A DNA stretch of 64,000 nucleotides from Massilia sp. BJB1822 (GTDB lineage Bacteria; Pseudomonadota; Gammaproteobacteria; Burkholderiales; Burkholderiaceae_D), in assembly GCF_013369485.1 (NCBI RefSeq), contig NZ_JABWEB010000003.1, forward strand, positions 310,001-374,000, in the 5' to 3' direction. The first letter of the stretch is position 1; the number at the start of each line of letters is the position of its first letter. The notes beneath the pieces were generated by a model. The model searched no databases. It was not told the origin of the DNA and saw nothing but the letters and a program-made list of their open reading frames with translations. Made by a program: the position numbers and the translations under genes. This document shows positions 15,001 to 22,500 of this stretch, piece after piece.

Positions 15001-18000
15001 TCTTCCACATTGCGGGCTTGGGGATAGCGGCCTGCCAGGCCGATGATGGCAATATCGCCGATATCCACAACAACTTTTACCACCGGCGCCACCGATACTG
15101 CAGGTGCGGCGCGCAGTGCGAAACCCGAACGACGGCTTGTCAAGACTGTACTCGCGGGCGTCAATTCAGCGCTCGACACGGCAGCCGGCGCTGCCGCTTG
15201 CATCAGACTTTCCCCTAGCTGCACCGCCAGCGCTTCGCCATGATTTTCCACGAAATAGGCAGCCAGTGCGGCGATGGTCTGATATTCAAAGAACAAGGTC
15301 TTTGAGAGCGTGCCGAATACCTGCTCAAGCTTGCGCGTCAGCTCCACCACCAGAATCGAATCGATGCCATACGCCTCCATCTGGGCATACGGATCGATGC
15401 TGTCGGCCTGACGCCGCAGCGTTCCGGCCAGCAGGCGCACGAAGTAACGCAGCGCTTTTTCCTTCGCGCCGGCCGCAATGGTGGCCTCGGTGCGGACTGG
15501 AACAGCCTTGCGCGGCTGAGACAGACTGGCCTTAAAGCGCGCCATCTCGCCTTCCGCAACCAATATCTGCGAAGCATTCGACGCCAAGGCTTGGGCCAAG
15601 GCGGCACGGCCACTGGCGGTGCTCAAAGGCCGCAGGCCGCTTCGCTGGCGCATTTCCTGGACGGTTGCGGCATCGACCTGCATGCCGCCCTCTTCCCACA
15701 AGGGCCAGTTGACCGCCAGAGCGCGCCCTTGCCGCTGCCCCTTTGCTGCCAGCCCGTTGCGGTAGTGGGCATAAGCATCCATAAAGGAGTTGGCGGCGGC
15801 ATAATCGGCTTGCCCCACATTCCCAAGCGCGCCGGATGTGGACGAGAAGCAGATAAAGCAGTCCAGCGCGATTTCGCGGCTGGCATGGTCGAGATTCAGC
15901 AGACCTGCGACCTTTGCACGCAGTACTTCCCTCACTTGCTGCGCGGTCTTCCTTTGAATCAGGCTATCGCGCAGAACACCCGCGCTATGAATGATGCCAT
16001 CCAGGCTCTCAAATTCCTCGGGAATGCTGTGCACCAGTTGGTTCACAGCCTGCGCATCGCCGACATCGAGTTGTCGGTACTGCACTACCGCGCCCAGCGC
16101 TTCCAACTCACGGATCTTCGCCTGCACGGCATCGCTGACGGCAGAGCGGCCAGTCAGAATGAGCGTGGCATTGCGTACCGAACCTGCGATATCGTGCGCG
16201 AAGATCAGGCCAAGGCCACCCGCGCCACCCGTAATCAAGTAGACGCCACGGTCTTTCCAAGGCCGATTCGCCTCTGTTGACGGCAACTCGGCCCAGCCAT
16301 GGACCAGGCGCTGCCCGCCTTGATAGCGTAGCTGCTGTGCATCACTGCCGATATTTTCGGCCAAGGCGAGCGCGACATCCTGTCCCTGCTCGACACTGAT
16401 CAGCTGTACCGCGATGCGAGGATTTTCAAGGCTGGCGCAGCGCAACATGCCGCCAAGGCCGGACCAAAGCTGGCCCACGCCATCGGCCGGAATCACAGTC
16501 TGAATCAAATGCTGGCCCGGCTCGGCACCCAGCGCCTGGATGCGTTCCAGCAGCAGGCAGGCATCAGCTTCAAACGCTTGCGCAATATCGGCGCTGGTCT
16601 GGCCGGACAAGTGTTCCGCGCCCGGCATCCGCGCCGAGAGTTGGGCGGAATCGGCCTGCACGCCGCCACACAGCAACACCAGATGACGAGCGAAAGCTGG
16701 CGCCGCTGCCCCCGCTGCTGCTTGCGCCTTCCACTCCGGCTGAAACAGCGCGGCGCGGATGGCTTCCACGCCGGCCGCGGCAACGGCGGAAGCGGCACGC
16801 ATGCAGAACCCACCAAGACGCACGCAAACCACGCCGTCGTCGTCGCACAGATCCATATCGAATTTTTGCACCGCGTCGCCCGAGGAACTGCCAGCGCTGC
16901 GACGCACCAGCGCCCACATCGACGGCGCGCATGGCGCCAGAACATCAAGGGAACCGAGTGCAAACGGCAGCATCAGGCTCATTGCAGCCAATCCGCCATC
17001 GCCGCCAGCCTGGAAGCCGATCGCCGCCTGCAGGGCCGCGTCCAGCAAACTGGGATGCAGCTCAAAACGGGTAAATCCGGCCTGCAAGGATTCCGGCAAG
17101 CGGATCTGCGCCAGTGCCAGATCGCCGCCCAGCTGAATATTGACGAGGCCACGGTGGCCGGGGCCATAGTTCAATCCCGCCTTATCGAAGGCCGCATAGC
17201 ATTCCTCGGCGCTGAAGCGGCCCTGGCTGCACTGGGTCTGCAAGGCCTTCAGATCGTGCCTGGCGAGGATCGGTTCGCGCCCGGCCGGCAGCAAGGAGCC
17301 CTTGCCGTACACGATCTCGCCATCATCCGATTCGCGGTAGATTTCGTAGCCGATTTCTTCTTCCGCCTCCTGATACAAGGCCAGGTGCAGATCCAGTGGC
17401 TGATCGCCAGCCACAATGGGACGCGCCCACACCACGTCCTTGAGGCGCAGCTTTCCGGCGCGGCCATCGACGGTCTGCGCGGCGCGCAAGGCCATCTCCA
17501 GCTGGGCCACACCTGGCAAGGTTTTCGCTCCTTGCACCACATGGTCGGCGAAGAAAAATTCCTTGCCGTTGAACTGGCTGCTGAAGCGCAACCCATTCAA
17601 ATCGGAGGTATTCTGATGCAGCAGGGGATGCAGTTCGGCGCGGGCCGACGGTTCGGTACCGCCTTCCGCCTCGGCCCAGTATTTCACTTTGGCGAATGGA
17701 TAGGAAGGCAGCGCGACACGGGCCTGTTTGGCTCCGCCATACAGGCTTGTCCAGGCGATGGAATGGCCATGCAGCCAAAACTGCGCCAGCTCAGCCAGAT
17801 TGCCCTTTTCCAGGGCCGCCGCCACGGCTTGCAAGCTTTCCGGCTCGCTCTGAATCGCCGTCAGCATCTCGGCGGTGACGCGCGCGCTACGCGCACGGCG
17901 CGAGCCGTCCGGCTCATTCAACCAGGTTTGCAGCTGCTCTTTCAAGGCGGGAAGCGAGTCGGCCAGCAAGGTCAAACGCTCGGCCATGGCTTGACGTCCA

Positions 18001-19517
18001 ACTTGCAAAGTGTAGGCCAATGCCTGAATGCCGGCGCGCTGAATCTCGGCGGAATCCAGAGCCGAGAGCAGGCTTTCAGTCTGGCCGCGCAAAGCGGCCG
18101 GCGTTTTGGCCGACAAGACAATCAGCGCCGGCGTGTCGTCTGCCTGCCCCTCCTGCGGTTGCGCCGGGAGATACTCTTCGATCACCACATGCGAATTTAC
18201 GCCGCCAAAACCAAAGGAGCTGATGCCTGCACGGCGCGGTACAACCTGGTCTTGTTCATTGCGCAGGGCCGGCCATTCGCGCTGTTGGTCAACAATGTAA
18301 AAAGGACTGGAATCCAGATCGATGCGGGGATTCAGTTTCTGGTAATGCACCAAGCCCGGCAAGGTTTGCTGGCGCATCGACAGAATGACCTTGATCACGC
18401 CGGCCAGACCGGCTACCGATTCCAGGTGACCCACATTGGTCTTCACGCTGCCAACGCCGCAGATATGTTCCGGCAGCGCCTCGCCGCGCTGCTGAGCTAC
18501 GCGCGCAAAAGCCAGCTTCAAGCCTTCGATCTCGATTGGATCGCCTTTTGGCGTGCCGGTGCCGTGCGCTTCGACATAAGTCAGCGTGCTGACGGGGATA
18601 TCTGCCTCGCCCAGCGCTTCCGCCACCACTTTCGATTGCGCTTGCGAGCTGGGATACGTCACCGTGCGCGCCCGGCCGCCATGATTGCGCGCCGTTCCGC
18701 GCACTACGGCCAGAACATTGTCCTTGTCCTCCAGCGCCTTGGCCAAAGGCTTGAGTAGCACCATGGCCGCCCCCTCGCCGCGTACATAACCATTGGCGCG
18801 CTCGTCGAACGTCTTGCAGCTGCCGTCCGGCGACAGCATGCCAGTCTTGGAGAAGGAAATGAAATGGGTCGGACTGCACAAGACGCTGACGCCGCCCACC
18901 AGCGCCTGTTCGCATTCGCCGCGGCGGATCGCGTGCACCGCCTCGTGCAGCGCCACCAGCGAACTTGAGCAAGCCGTGTCGATCGGCAGGCTTGGACCAT
19001 GCAGATTGAAATAGTGCGAAATGCGGTTCGGGATCAGCGCAGTGTGCGTGCCGGTCGAAACATGGGCCTCGATGGAGTCAAGCGCGCGCAGCAAATGCTC
19101 CTGGTAATCGAAGTTGAACACGCCGACATACACGCCGGTGCGGCTGCCGTTCAGGGCGGAAGGATCGTAGCCCGCATCCTCCATGCAGGCCCAGGACAGT
19201 TCCAGCATGATGCGCTGCTGCGGGTCCATGGCCACCGCTTCGCGTCCCGAAATGCCGAAGAAGTCCGCATCGAAGAACTCCACGCCGTCCATGAAACCGC
19301 CCCATTTGCTGACGGCCTTGTTTTTCGCCTGGCTGTCGCTGGAATAGAACGCATCCTTGTCCCAGCGGTTCGCCGGCACCTCGCTGACGCTGGACAGGCC
19401 CGCGCTCAGGTTCTTCCAATACTCGTCATAATTCGCCGCGCCGGGAAAGCGGCAAGCCATGCCGACGATGGCGATAGCGCCGGTTTCACCCTGAGTCTTA
19501 TGATTTTCGTTATTCAT
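1..19517 (-). CDS. Trans-AT polyketide synthase megasynthase, 5' part (partial, runs off left edge)
   Basis: One uninterrupted minus-strand frame from ATG at 19517 to the window edge, at least 6505 codons; the same frame reads as PKS at both ends. Order with approximate nt: KS1 19480-18180 (Cys183), DH1 17630-16790, KR1 16240-15740, ACP1 15480-15240; KS2 15060-13740, DH2 13215-12390, KR2 11660-11080, C-methyltransferase 10830-9830 (EIGAGTGG), ACP2 9630-9390; KS3 9190-7910, ACP3 7340-7120; KS4 7005-5690, DH4 5200-4390, KR4 3840-3290, ACP4 3060-2830; KS5 2690-1390, DH5 875-20. All five KS keep the CSSS cysteine. DHs show HxxxGxxxxP and DAALQ; KRs show a glycine-rich loop and Ser/Tyr. ACPs carry GxDSI. 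No AT domain occurs, so extender loading must be in trans, by the protein encoded 15 bp upstream. KS3 has QGTGS instead of HGTGT and its module lacks reductive domains, so it is probably non-elongating. Product unknown; expect alkenes and one alpha-methyl branch. Confidence 0.95.
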   Translation of the reverse strand, partial: MNNENHKTQGETGAIAIVGMACRFPGAANYDEYWKNLSAGLSSVSEVPANRWDKDAFYSSDSQAKNKAVSKWGGFMDGVEFFDADFFGISGREAVAMDPQQRIMLELSWACMEDAGYDPSALNGSRTGVYVGVFNFDYQEHLLRALDSIEAHVSTGTHTALIPNRISHYFNLHGPSLPIDTACSSSLVALHEAVHAIRRGECEQALVGGVSVLCSPTHFISFSKTGMLSPDGSCKTFDERANGYVRGEGAAMVLLKPLAKALEDKDNVLAVVRGTARNHGGRARTVTYPSSQAQSKVVAEALGEADIPVSTLTYVEAHGTGTPKGDPIEIEGLKLAFARVAQQRGEALPEHICGVGSVKTNVGHLESVAGLAGVIKVILSMRQQTLPGLVHYQKLNPRIDLDSSPFYIVDQQREWPALRNEQDQVVPRRAGISSFGFGGVNSHVVIEEYLPAQPQEGQADDTPALIVLSAKTPAALRGQTESLLSALDSAEIQRAGIQALAYTLQVGRQAMAERLTLLADSLPALKEQLQTWLNEPDGSRRARSARVTAEMLTAIQSEPESLQAVAAALEKGNLAELAQFWLHGHSIAWTSLYGGAKQARVALPSYPFAKVKYWAEAEGGTEPSARAELHPLLHQNTSDLNGLRFSSQFNGKEFFFADHVVQGAKTLPGVAQLEMALRAAQTVDGRAGKLRLKDVVWARPIVAGDQPLDLHLALYQEAEEEIGYEIYRESDDGEIVYGKGSLLPAGREPILARHDLKALQTQCSQGRFSAEECYAAFDKAGLNYGPGHRGLVNIQLGGDLALAQIRLPESLQAGFTRFELHPSLLDAALQAAIGFQAGGDGGLAAMSLMLPFALGSLDVLAPCAPSMWALVRRSAGSSSGDAVQKFDMDLCDDDGVVCVRLGGFCMRAASAVAAAGVEAIRAALFQPEWKAQAAAGAAAPAFARHLVLLCGGVQADSAQLSARMPGAEHLSGQTSADIAQAFEADACLLLERIQALGAEPGQHLIQTVIPADGVGQLWSGLGGMLRCASLENPRIAVQLISVEQGQDVALALAENIGSDAQQLRYQGGQRLVHGWAELPSTEANRPWKDRGVYLITGGAGGLGLIFAHDIAGSVRNATLILTGRSAVSDAVQAKIRELEALGAVVQYRQLDVGDAQAVNQLVHSIPEEFESLDGIIHSAGVLRDSLIQRKTAQQVREVLRAKVAGLLNLDHASREIALDCFICFSSTSGALGNVGQADYAAANSFMDAYAHYRNGLAAKGQRQGRALAVNWPLWEEGGMQVDAATVQEMRQRSGLRPLSTASGRAALAQALASNASQILVAEGEMARFKASLSQPRKAVPVRTEATIAAGAKEKALRYFVRLLAGTLRRQADSIDPYAQMEAYGIDSILVVELTRKLEQVFGTLSKTLFFEYQTIAALAAYFVENHGEALAVQLGESLMQAAAPAAVSSAELTPASTVLTSRRSGFALRAAPAVSVAPVVKVVVDIGDIAIIGLAGRYPQARNVEEFWANLSQGKDCIGEIPSERWDYKLYFDANRDANGKTYSKWGGFIDGVDLFDPLFFNISPREAERMDPQERLFLECVHAALEDAGYTRDTIGRQEQAGSDGSVGVFVGVMYSEYQLYGAQEQARGRNLAMLNSPASIANRISYFCNFNGPSMALDTMCSSSLTAIHLAVQSLQRGDCRVAVAGGVNVSIHPNKYLMLAQGKFISGKGRCESFGEGGEGYVPGEGVGALLLKPKAQAIADGDHIYGIIKATAINHGGKTNGYTVPNPNAQARVIETALRGAGIDARNIGYIEAHGTGTSLGDPIEIAGLSKAFQSWTKDKQFCSIGSAKSNIGHCESAAGVAGVTKVLLQLKHQQLAPSLHSRSLNPNIDFGNTPFVVQQELAPWLRPVDESSGVRRELPRVAGISSFGAGGANAHVVIEEYADARPLAALRGPAVVLLSARDSERLQEQVRQLLAVIAQPDQIDLADLAYTLQVGREAMDERLALLASSLEDLRGKLEAVLGGDTQLEDVYRGQVKRTAEALGGLIGDEDMSAAVDAWIEKGKFGKLLDLWVKGLAFDWRRLYRDGTARPRRISLPTYPFARERYWVQTSAAVEGSGTGSETHLHPLVQRNTSDLAGLRFSSRLSGEEFFLSQHVVNGNRVLPGVAQLEMARSAVAMAAGGDCRITVSDVVWARPVVVGEEGLLVHIALYPEDDGVVRFEIYADAADGETSPFSQGLATVEELEEAQDETYDVQAIREQCRRAYLSGTDFYPLCQRAGLEYGAAFQGVAELFLGEQQVLARIVLPEAAQAEAGYVWHPSVLDAALQATLAVQADAAGLPPLMLPFALESVEELAPCSANMWAFVHYSAGSSASQRVPKLDIELCDEDGQVCLRFHAFSLRAMAANQADTAGDKAAPNEEKLLLAPVWEVVGQAVSATVPAPEARLAIVGGTPAQRQAVANLYPDAQMLSLPAGAQAGTMETALRAVGSFDHLLWIVEAGEEHDDEGLIAAQEAGVITGFRLVKALLAIGMADQPLGWTVLTCQSQSVHACDVIAPAHASVHGFIASMAKEFRRWQVRLLDMQADTAWPWQQIFGLPFNAAGDALAWRSGQWFRQQLQPVQMAAPTETEAVYRAGGVYVIIGGAGGIGQALSEHLIRNFQANVFWIGRRALDGEIEQAIARLSAFGPAPSYISANAADLRAMETAREAILARFPRIHGVVHAAIALLDKSLAQMDEERLRAGLVAKVDISVRMAQVFGKLPLDFMLFCSSLLSFIKAAGQSNYAAGCTFKDAYSLQLAKRLPYPVKTMNWGYWGSVGVVASQAYRERMAQQGIGSIEPEEGMLAIDALMAAPLPQLGFLKVTSAMPRGGIQDLIGANRVDIHQAGYASAAAALSEQNTVPLPADASQLAARRQEMDRLSLAVLWGELRAVGMFATADSFGLNDAMASSGIRPGYARWLSHSLQCLAQAGLLQQTGADAWRVAEQGPVHEQAWAEWEQRKHAWLSDANQRAQAVLVETMLRALPAMLNGRTPATSIMFPNSSMELVEGVYRGSPLADYYNDVLAASVLAFIAARLRQEPSARIRILEIGAGTGGTSARVLAKLKPYAGNIDQYCYTDLSRAFLLHAEQQYGPHYPYLAYSLFDAGKPLAGQSIEAGSYDLVIATNVLHATKDIRESLRNAKAALRANGLLLLNELSSCELWAHLTFGMLDGWWLYEDETLRIPGCPSLAPAMWKTVLREEGYRHIMFPADAAHVLGQQVVLAESDGITPQRHVKPAPAPAAPAVRAVAATVSAPVSARAAVKLAPTAASQPASSLRDGCVLRLKKLVGQVLKMPVEKIDAASNLDQYGIDSILVLELTNGLRAALSDAGITSSLSTSLFFEYQSIDALADYFVHTETAAMMRWTGLDAAAEAAPVGAVPASQAVAQPARTLASPNGRRVRASFAWKGKAAAKPTDLAGQFDVAIIGLSGRYPMAENVAQFWENLKDGRNCIGEIPAERWDHSRYFDPAKDSPGKTYTKWGGFLNDIDCFDARFFHISPREAEAMSPQERLFLQEAYSSIEDAGYTPSGLSASRKVGVFVGAMNEYYGAGSRFWSIANRVSWLFNFQGPSMAVDTACSSSLTAVHLALESLRSGASEVVVAGGVNLIVAPDQLVELAAMTMLSSSDKCKSFAADGDGFVDGEAVGAIVLKPLQRAIEDGDHIYGVIKGSAVNAGGKTNGYMVPNPNQQAQLVKDALERAGVNARSISYLEAQGTGSSLGDPIEIAGLSKAFRNWTEDKQFCALGSAKSNVGHCESASGMVGISKVLMQMKHRTLVPSLHAAVLNPDIDFVNSPFVLQQKLGTWERPQVATDGRSSEQPRIAGISSFGAGGANAHLIIEEFITASLDQTSSGPELVVLSARTEEGLRQRVQRLLAAIAPERIEPQITLANIAYTLQAGREAMEERLAILVDSLDALRRKLGAINTGESEVDGVYRGQAKKNKEAFSLFAGDEDMDSIIATWFAKAKLDKLGELWTRGFALDWSALYAADGASRPSRISLPTYPFAKDRYWKETGDATRPAIAVPAVVARVAAPVPPSDIDLQGHIGGLLTASVSAILKVAEEDIDGDTQWSEYGFDSITLTSFCNSLNDQYGVGLAPTIFFEYPTLDGLAKFLADERRSLFQTAAPEPEPVQYVNPEPAPQPRRESKDAVAIIGMSGQFPMAPDMDAFWRVLEEGRDCIGEIPKDRWDWKAIYGDPNLEENKCNNKWGGFIEGIADFDPLFFGISPKEAELMDPQQRLMMVHVWKALEDAGYAGSALSGSDTALFIGTIASGYADRVRRAGMAIEGYSSTGSVASVGPNRMSYFLDFHGPSEPVETACSSSLVALRRGVQAIQRGECGVAVVGGVNAIVNPDLHISFNKAGMLAEDGRCKTFSSSANGYVRGEGAGMLVLKCLSDAERDGDHIYGLVRGTAENHGGRANSLTAPNPKAQAAVVSMAYEDAGVDPRTVTYIEAHGTGTSLGDPVEINGLKAAFKHLYDTAGARVESRHCGIGSAKTNFGHLELAAGVVGVMKVLLQMRHKKLVRSLHSAELNPYIDLESSPFYVVQEAREWTALRDADGKEIPRRAGVSSFGFGGVNAHVVLEEYIAPARQDHAPAGPVGIVLSARNEERLLEQAHQLLNFASTPQVQKDVPLSDLAYTLQVGREEMEERLAFVAASFGELREKLAGFVRGNGQSILRGQAKRGKDSISHGSDPSADIEGLLSQWVNGRDVNWLPQYAGRKPQRVSLPTYPFAQERYWINVGHGQQISGSGGVLHPLVQHNRSNISGLRFSSHFDGGEFFLADHMVRGERVLPGAAQLEMALQAGKLATENAHGLRLRNVVWVRPAITGTDGLSLNVALRPAEGRTLAFEVQGTSPSSEGSVFSQGLVESVDASISAAVHDLATLRAHGTRRRMDAIECYALFERMGLQYGPSFQGLRELLAGERFALARIELPSVVRDSLGDFTLHPALLDAALQASAGLLGGTELMLPFALGSLEILHTPGESMWAVVQRSHGCAAGDSVQKLDIDLCSDDGQACIQIREFSLRAVAGGGKRTSDSSTLLQPVWRAQPALSENAGTTYARHLVLLYGATEQDVVAIRNRLPDADCELLPVHADVAACFESAAHLLLERLQALGSETGTSLIQLAVPGDGAFQTLSGLGAMLQSAQQENPRLTSQVIAFERGLDLSTVLLENRVSADRQIRYRRGERMVRGWSELATSGSVQWKDHGVYLITGGAGGLGLIFARDIASAANGVTLVLAGRSPMNDAIRGSIRELEALGAVVQYRQLDAGDAQAVMQLVHGIQEEHEGLDGIIHSAGVVRDSFLIRKTPEQLREVLRAKVAGTVNLDQASRDIALDCFICFSSLSGVIGNIGQADYAAANAFMDSFTHHRNELVVQEKRHGRTLSINWPLWEEGGMQVDAATRQHLLEHLGMTPLSTVDGCAALAAALASGVPQVLLVHGDADRMNSILQGRPPERTENQREKAMPISDDLEEKASRYFVRLLSTALKLPVQRINPQAQMESYGIDSILVLDLTRALEKVFGSLPKTLFFEYQTIDALSKYFLQQHASVLVPLLGESRKAPAPAAPSPIPASIDMRDSLRVPLAPAVSTGNDEIAIIGLAGRYPQARNIEEFWANLSQGKDCIGEIPADRWDHKLYFDADRNAAGKTYSKWGGFMDGVDLFDPLFFNISPREAERMDPQERLFLECVHATLEDAGYTRGNVASEGEVGVFVGVMYEEYQLYGAQEQVRGNNIGLFNSPASIANRISYYCNFSGPSMALDTMCSSSLTAIHLAVQSLQRGDCSVALAGGVNVSIHPNKYLMLAEGKFVSGKGRCESFGEGGEGYVPGEGVGAVLLKPKAQAIADGDHIYGIIRATAVNHGGKTNGYTVPNPNAQAKVIEKALRLGGVDARDVSYIEAHGTGTSLGDPIEIAGLSRAFQQWTRDKQFCAIGSAKSNIGHCESAAGIAGVSKVLLQMKHRQLAPSLHSRSLNPNIDFAATPFVVQQELAPWPGVQRNGVELPRIAGISSFGAGGANAHVVIEEYIAPPVERSVVGVPALVLLSARNKARLQEQVGLLLAAIAAPADIDLADLAYTLQVGREALEERLALVVHSIDELRTKLQAIAADETWPEDAYQGQAKRDEDGMDGLSGDDDMSGTVDAWLAKGKFGKLLELWVKGFAFDWRRLHARAARRPQRINLPTYPFARERYWIETGAVTAPGQMAAVLHPMVHANTSNLGVQRFSSRFNGAEFFLNDHKVHGRAILPAVAQLEMALFAARKAATVQQAFCLQDVSWSRPATVDEEGLDLHIALTPQGRDEIGFEIYSESGEDILTYSDGVLAPAENLNASHDLAALRELCSLNHLSQEQCYELFGRLGIQYGSSFRGLVEILIGEALAVARISAPELAGAENFILHPGVLDAALQATVGLALEPEAPVAMLPYMLASLTVLAPCSGSMWAVVQRQTGVPGGAIQQFNIDLCDDVGKVCVRMAGLELRAAPAASRPEEPST

Positions 19518-19532
19518 AGCGCAGCGGACCTT

Positions 19533-22500
19533 TTAAGCCTGAAGGAAACGGGTATAGGAACGATTCAAATGCTCTGCGGTGGCCGCCAGCAGCTTGATGG
19601 CGATTTCATCCACATGCCGGTTGCGCCAGGATTCCAGCGCCGTGCCTTTCACCCAGCGGTTGAAGGAGCCGAGAGCTGGACCGGTCTGGATCTGGTAGTT
19701 GACCTGGTCCTCGCTGCGCCCCTCCATGGCGATGCGCGTGCAATATGCGAAATACCAGCGGAAGACCAGGGCCATCTTGTGCTTGGGATTGGCCTCGGCC
19801 TTAATCACTTCATGGTCCTTGCCCTGGGCCTTGAACCAGGCGGCGGTTTCGCTCCAGATTTCCTCGAAGGTCTTCTTGAAATACGTGCCTTCAAGCTGGC
19901 GGCGCGTGCGCTCAGGGATTTCATCCAGGCTGTTGTGATGGCGGTAGAGCGATAGCAGCTTGTTGGCGCGCGCCGGGAAGAAGACGGATTTCTTCAGCAC
20001 CTGCACCTGGGCGCCAATCTCGAACATATCGCCGGCCGGAGCGTACTCAGTATCGTGAATATCGATTTCCTGCAGCATAGCCTTGCCGTTATCGCTCATT
20101 CCGGCTTCCACCGTGCACTGGTTGATGGAGCCGGTCATGATGAAATCGGCGCCCAGCAGGAAGGCGGCAGCCGCCGCTTCCGGTCCACCGATGCCACCCG
20201 CCAGGCCCATGCAAATCGGCTCCGCGTAGCGGTGGCTGGCTTGCAGCTCGTCGCGCATGCGCAGCATGGGCGGCAGCATGACGGCGGCGATGCCTCCATC
20301 GGTATGGCCGCCGGAATCGGCTTCTACGCAGATATCATGGGCAACCGGCACGCGTTGCGCGAGTTCGGCCTGCAGCGGCGTGATCTTGCCCTGCTCCAGC
20401 AGCTTGCTGACGATGGCCGCGGGCGCTGGGCTCATGAAGGCCTTCGCCACCTCGGGCCGGGAAATCTTGGCGACGATGCGGTGATCGCAGACCACCGCCC
20501 CGCGCGCGTCGGTGCGCAAGCCGGACAGGCGGAAACGCACCAGCGCAGGCGTCATCTGCATAAAGGCCGCCGCCTCGACATTGCTCACGCCATATTTCAG
20601 GTACAGCTCGACCACCGCCTCTTCGTCGGCCGGATATTCGTAGTTCGCCAGCAGATTCATGCCATAGGGCTGGCCGTCTTTCAGTTCGGACTGAATGCGC
20701 TGGATGCCCGCTTCAACGCGCGCCGGAGGCAGGCCACCCGCGCCGAAGAAAGACAGGAAGCCAGCCTTGCCCATGCGGATCACCAGCTCGGCTGACGCCA
20801 CGCCCCGATACATGGCGCCCGCCATATAGGCATACTGCAGCCCAAAGCGCTGGCGGAACAAGGCGCTGCCGAGGCGAGCGGCCTGGATGCCCGGCACACC
20901 GCTGCTTTCCACCGGCTGGGGCGCAGGGGTTGCCACCGCAGCCGAAGCAAGCGGCCTTTCATCCACAATCGGCGTTTCCTTGCTGCGGATTTCCAGCACC
21001 ATCTTGCTCAGTACCGCCGCGCCGATTTCCTGGAATTCGTCCACCTCGCGCCCCATCAGGTAGCGCACGGAATCAACCCAGCGCACCGGGCCGGCAATCT
21101 GCGCAGCCAGGGTTTCAGCGATCCGGTCCGCCTCATATGGGCGGCCGCTGGCGTTGGCGATTACCGGCACGGTTGGCGCGGTGAAGGAGAACTCGCTCAG
21201 GAAGCGCGCAAATTCGGCCTGCGCCGGCTGCATATAGCGCGAGTGGAAAGCGGCGCTCACATTCAGCGTCACATAGCGCAGATTCTGGCTGGCGAAAATC
21301 GGTTCCGCCGCGGCGATGGCGTCCTTGCTGCCCGCGATCACGATCTGCGTCGGCGAGTTATAGTTCGCGATATCGATCTGATCCAGCTGATGCTTATCGA
21401 GTATGGCCTGCACCTCGCTGGCCGATGCGCCCAGCACGGCGGCCATTGCTCCGTCGCGCGCGGCGCCCATCAGCTCGCCGCGTTTCTTCACCAGGCGCAG
21501 CCCCGTTTCGAAGGAAAACGCGCCGGCAGCAAGCAGCGCGTTGTATTCGCCCAGGCTATGGCCGGCAAAGAAGTCGGGTGCCGCGCCGCCATGCTGCGCC
21601 TGATGGCGGTAATAGTTGAGCGCATTGACCACGAACAGGGCCGGCTGGGTATAGCGAGTCCGCGAGAGCTGATTCTGGCTGTCGCTGAGGCAGAGCTCTT
21701 CCAGGGAGTAGCCAAGAATCTCGGATGCGCGCCGTACCAGATCGGGGTAAAGGGGAAAGACGTCCTTGCCCATGCCCTTGAACTGCGCGCCCTGCCCCGG
21801 AAAAATCACTGCCTTCATAGCCCTGCTCTCCTTAGTGGGTTGATGCTGCTCTGTTTTTCCTGCTGGCTGGCGGCATTCGCTGGTCACGGCCGCCAGATTG
21901 CCGCTGTCGCTGCCAAACGGCGACATCAGCGTGTGGATTTGCGACGATGAACCGGCTGGCAGCCCATATTTGAGAAACGTGGCGAGCGTGCCCGCCGGGC
22001 CAACATCGATATAGCGGTAGCTGCCCCGGCTTTCCAAGGCTTGCACAGTGTCGTGAAAGCGGATCGGGGCACGCGCCACGGTCCAGAAAAAATCGGAAGG
22101 CAAGACTTGCAGCGTGCTCGTGCTGGCGCAGCACGCCAGCGGCATGGCCGCCGGCTGGAAATCCAGCGTCTGCAAATAATCGAGATAGGGTTGGCGCGCA
22201 GCGTCGATCCAGCGCGAGTGAAAGGCGAATTCCACGTCAAGACGCTGAAAAGCCAGGCCATGCTGGCGCAGATGGTTCTCAACGCGGGCCAGTTGATCCA
22301 GCGGCATGGCCAATACCGAATGGCCGTTGAAATTACGGGCTGCCAGCTCGCAGATATCCAGCAGCCCAGGCGTCAGATACGCCGCGGGATCGCCCATGAC
22401 CGCAACCATGCAGCCCGGCGCGCAGTGCCGCTCCAGCATCAGCGCCTTTTCGATCACGGCTTCCAGCGCGGTTTCGGCGTCGACGCAGCCGGCAATCGCC

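Noticed and set aside
16509..18758. Long plus-strand open frame (749 codons) and a row of similar ones between 600 and 19955
   Set aside because: They all lie in the same register antisense to the PKS codons, a known effect of GC-rich third positions. The translations show no domain and the minus strand gives clear PKS motifs.
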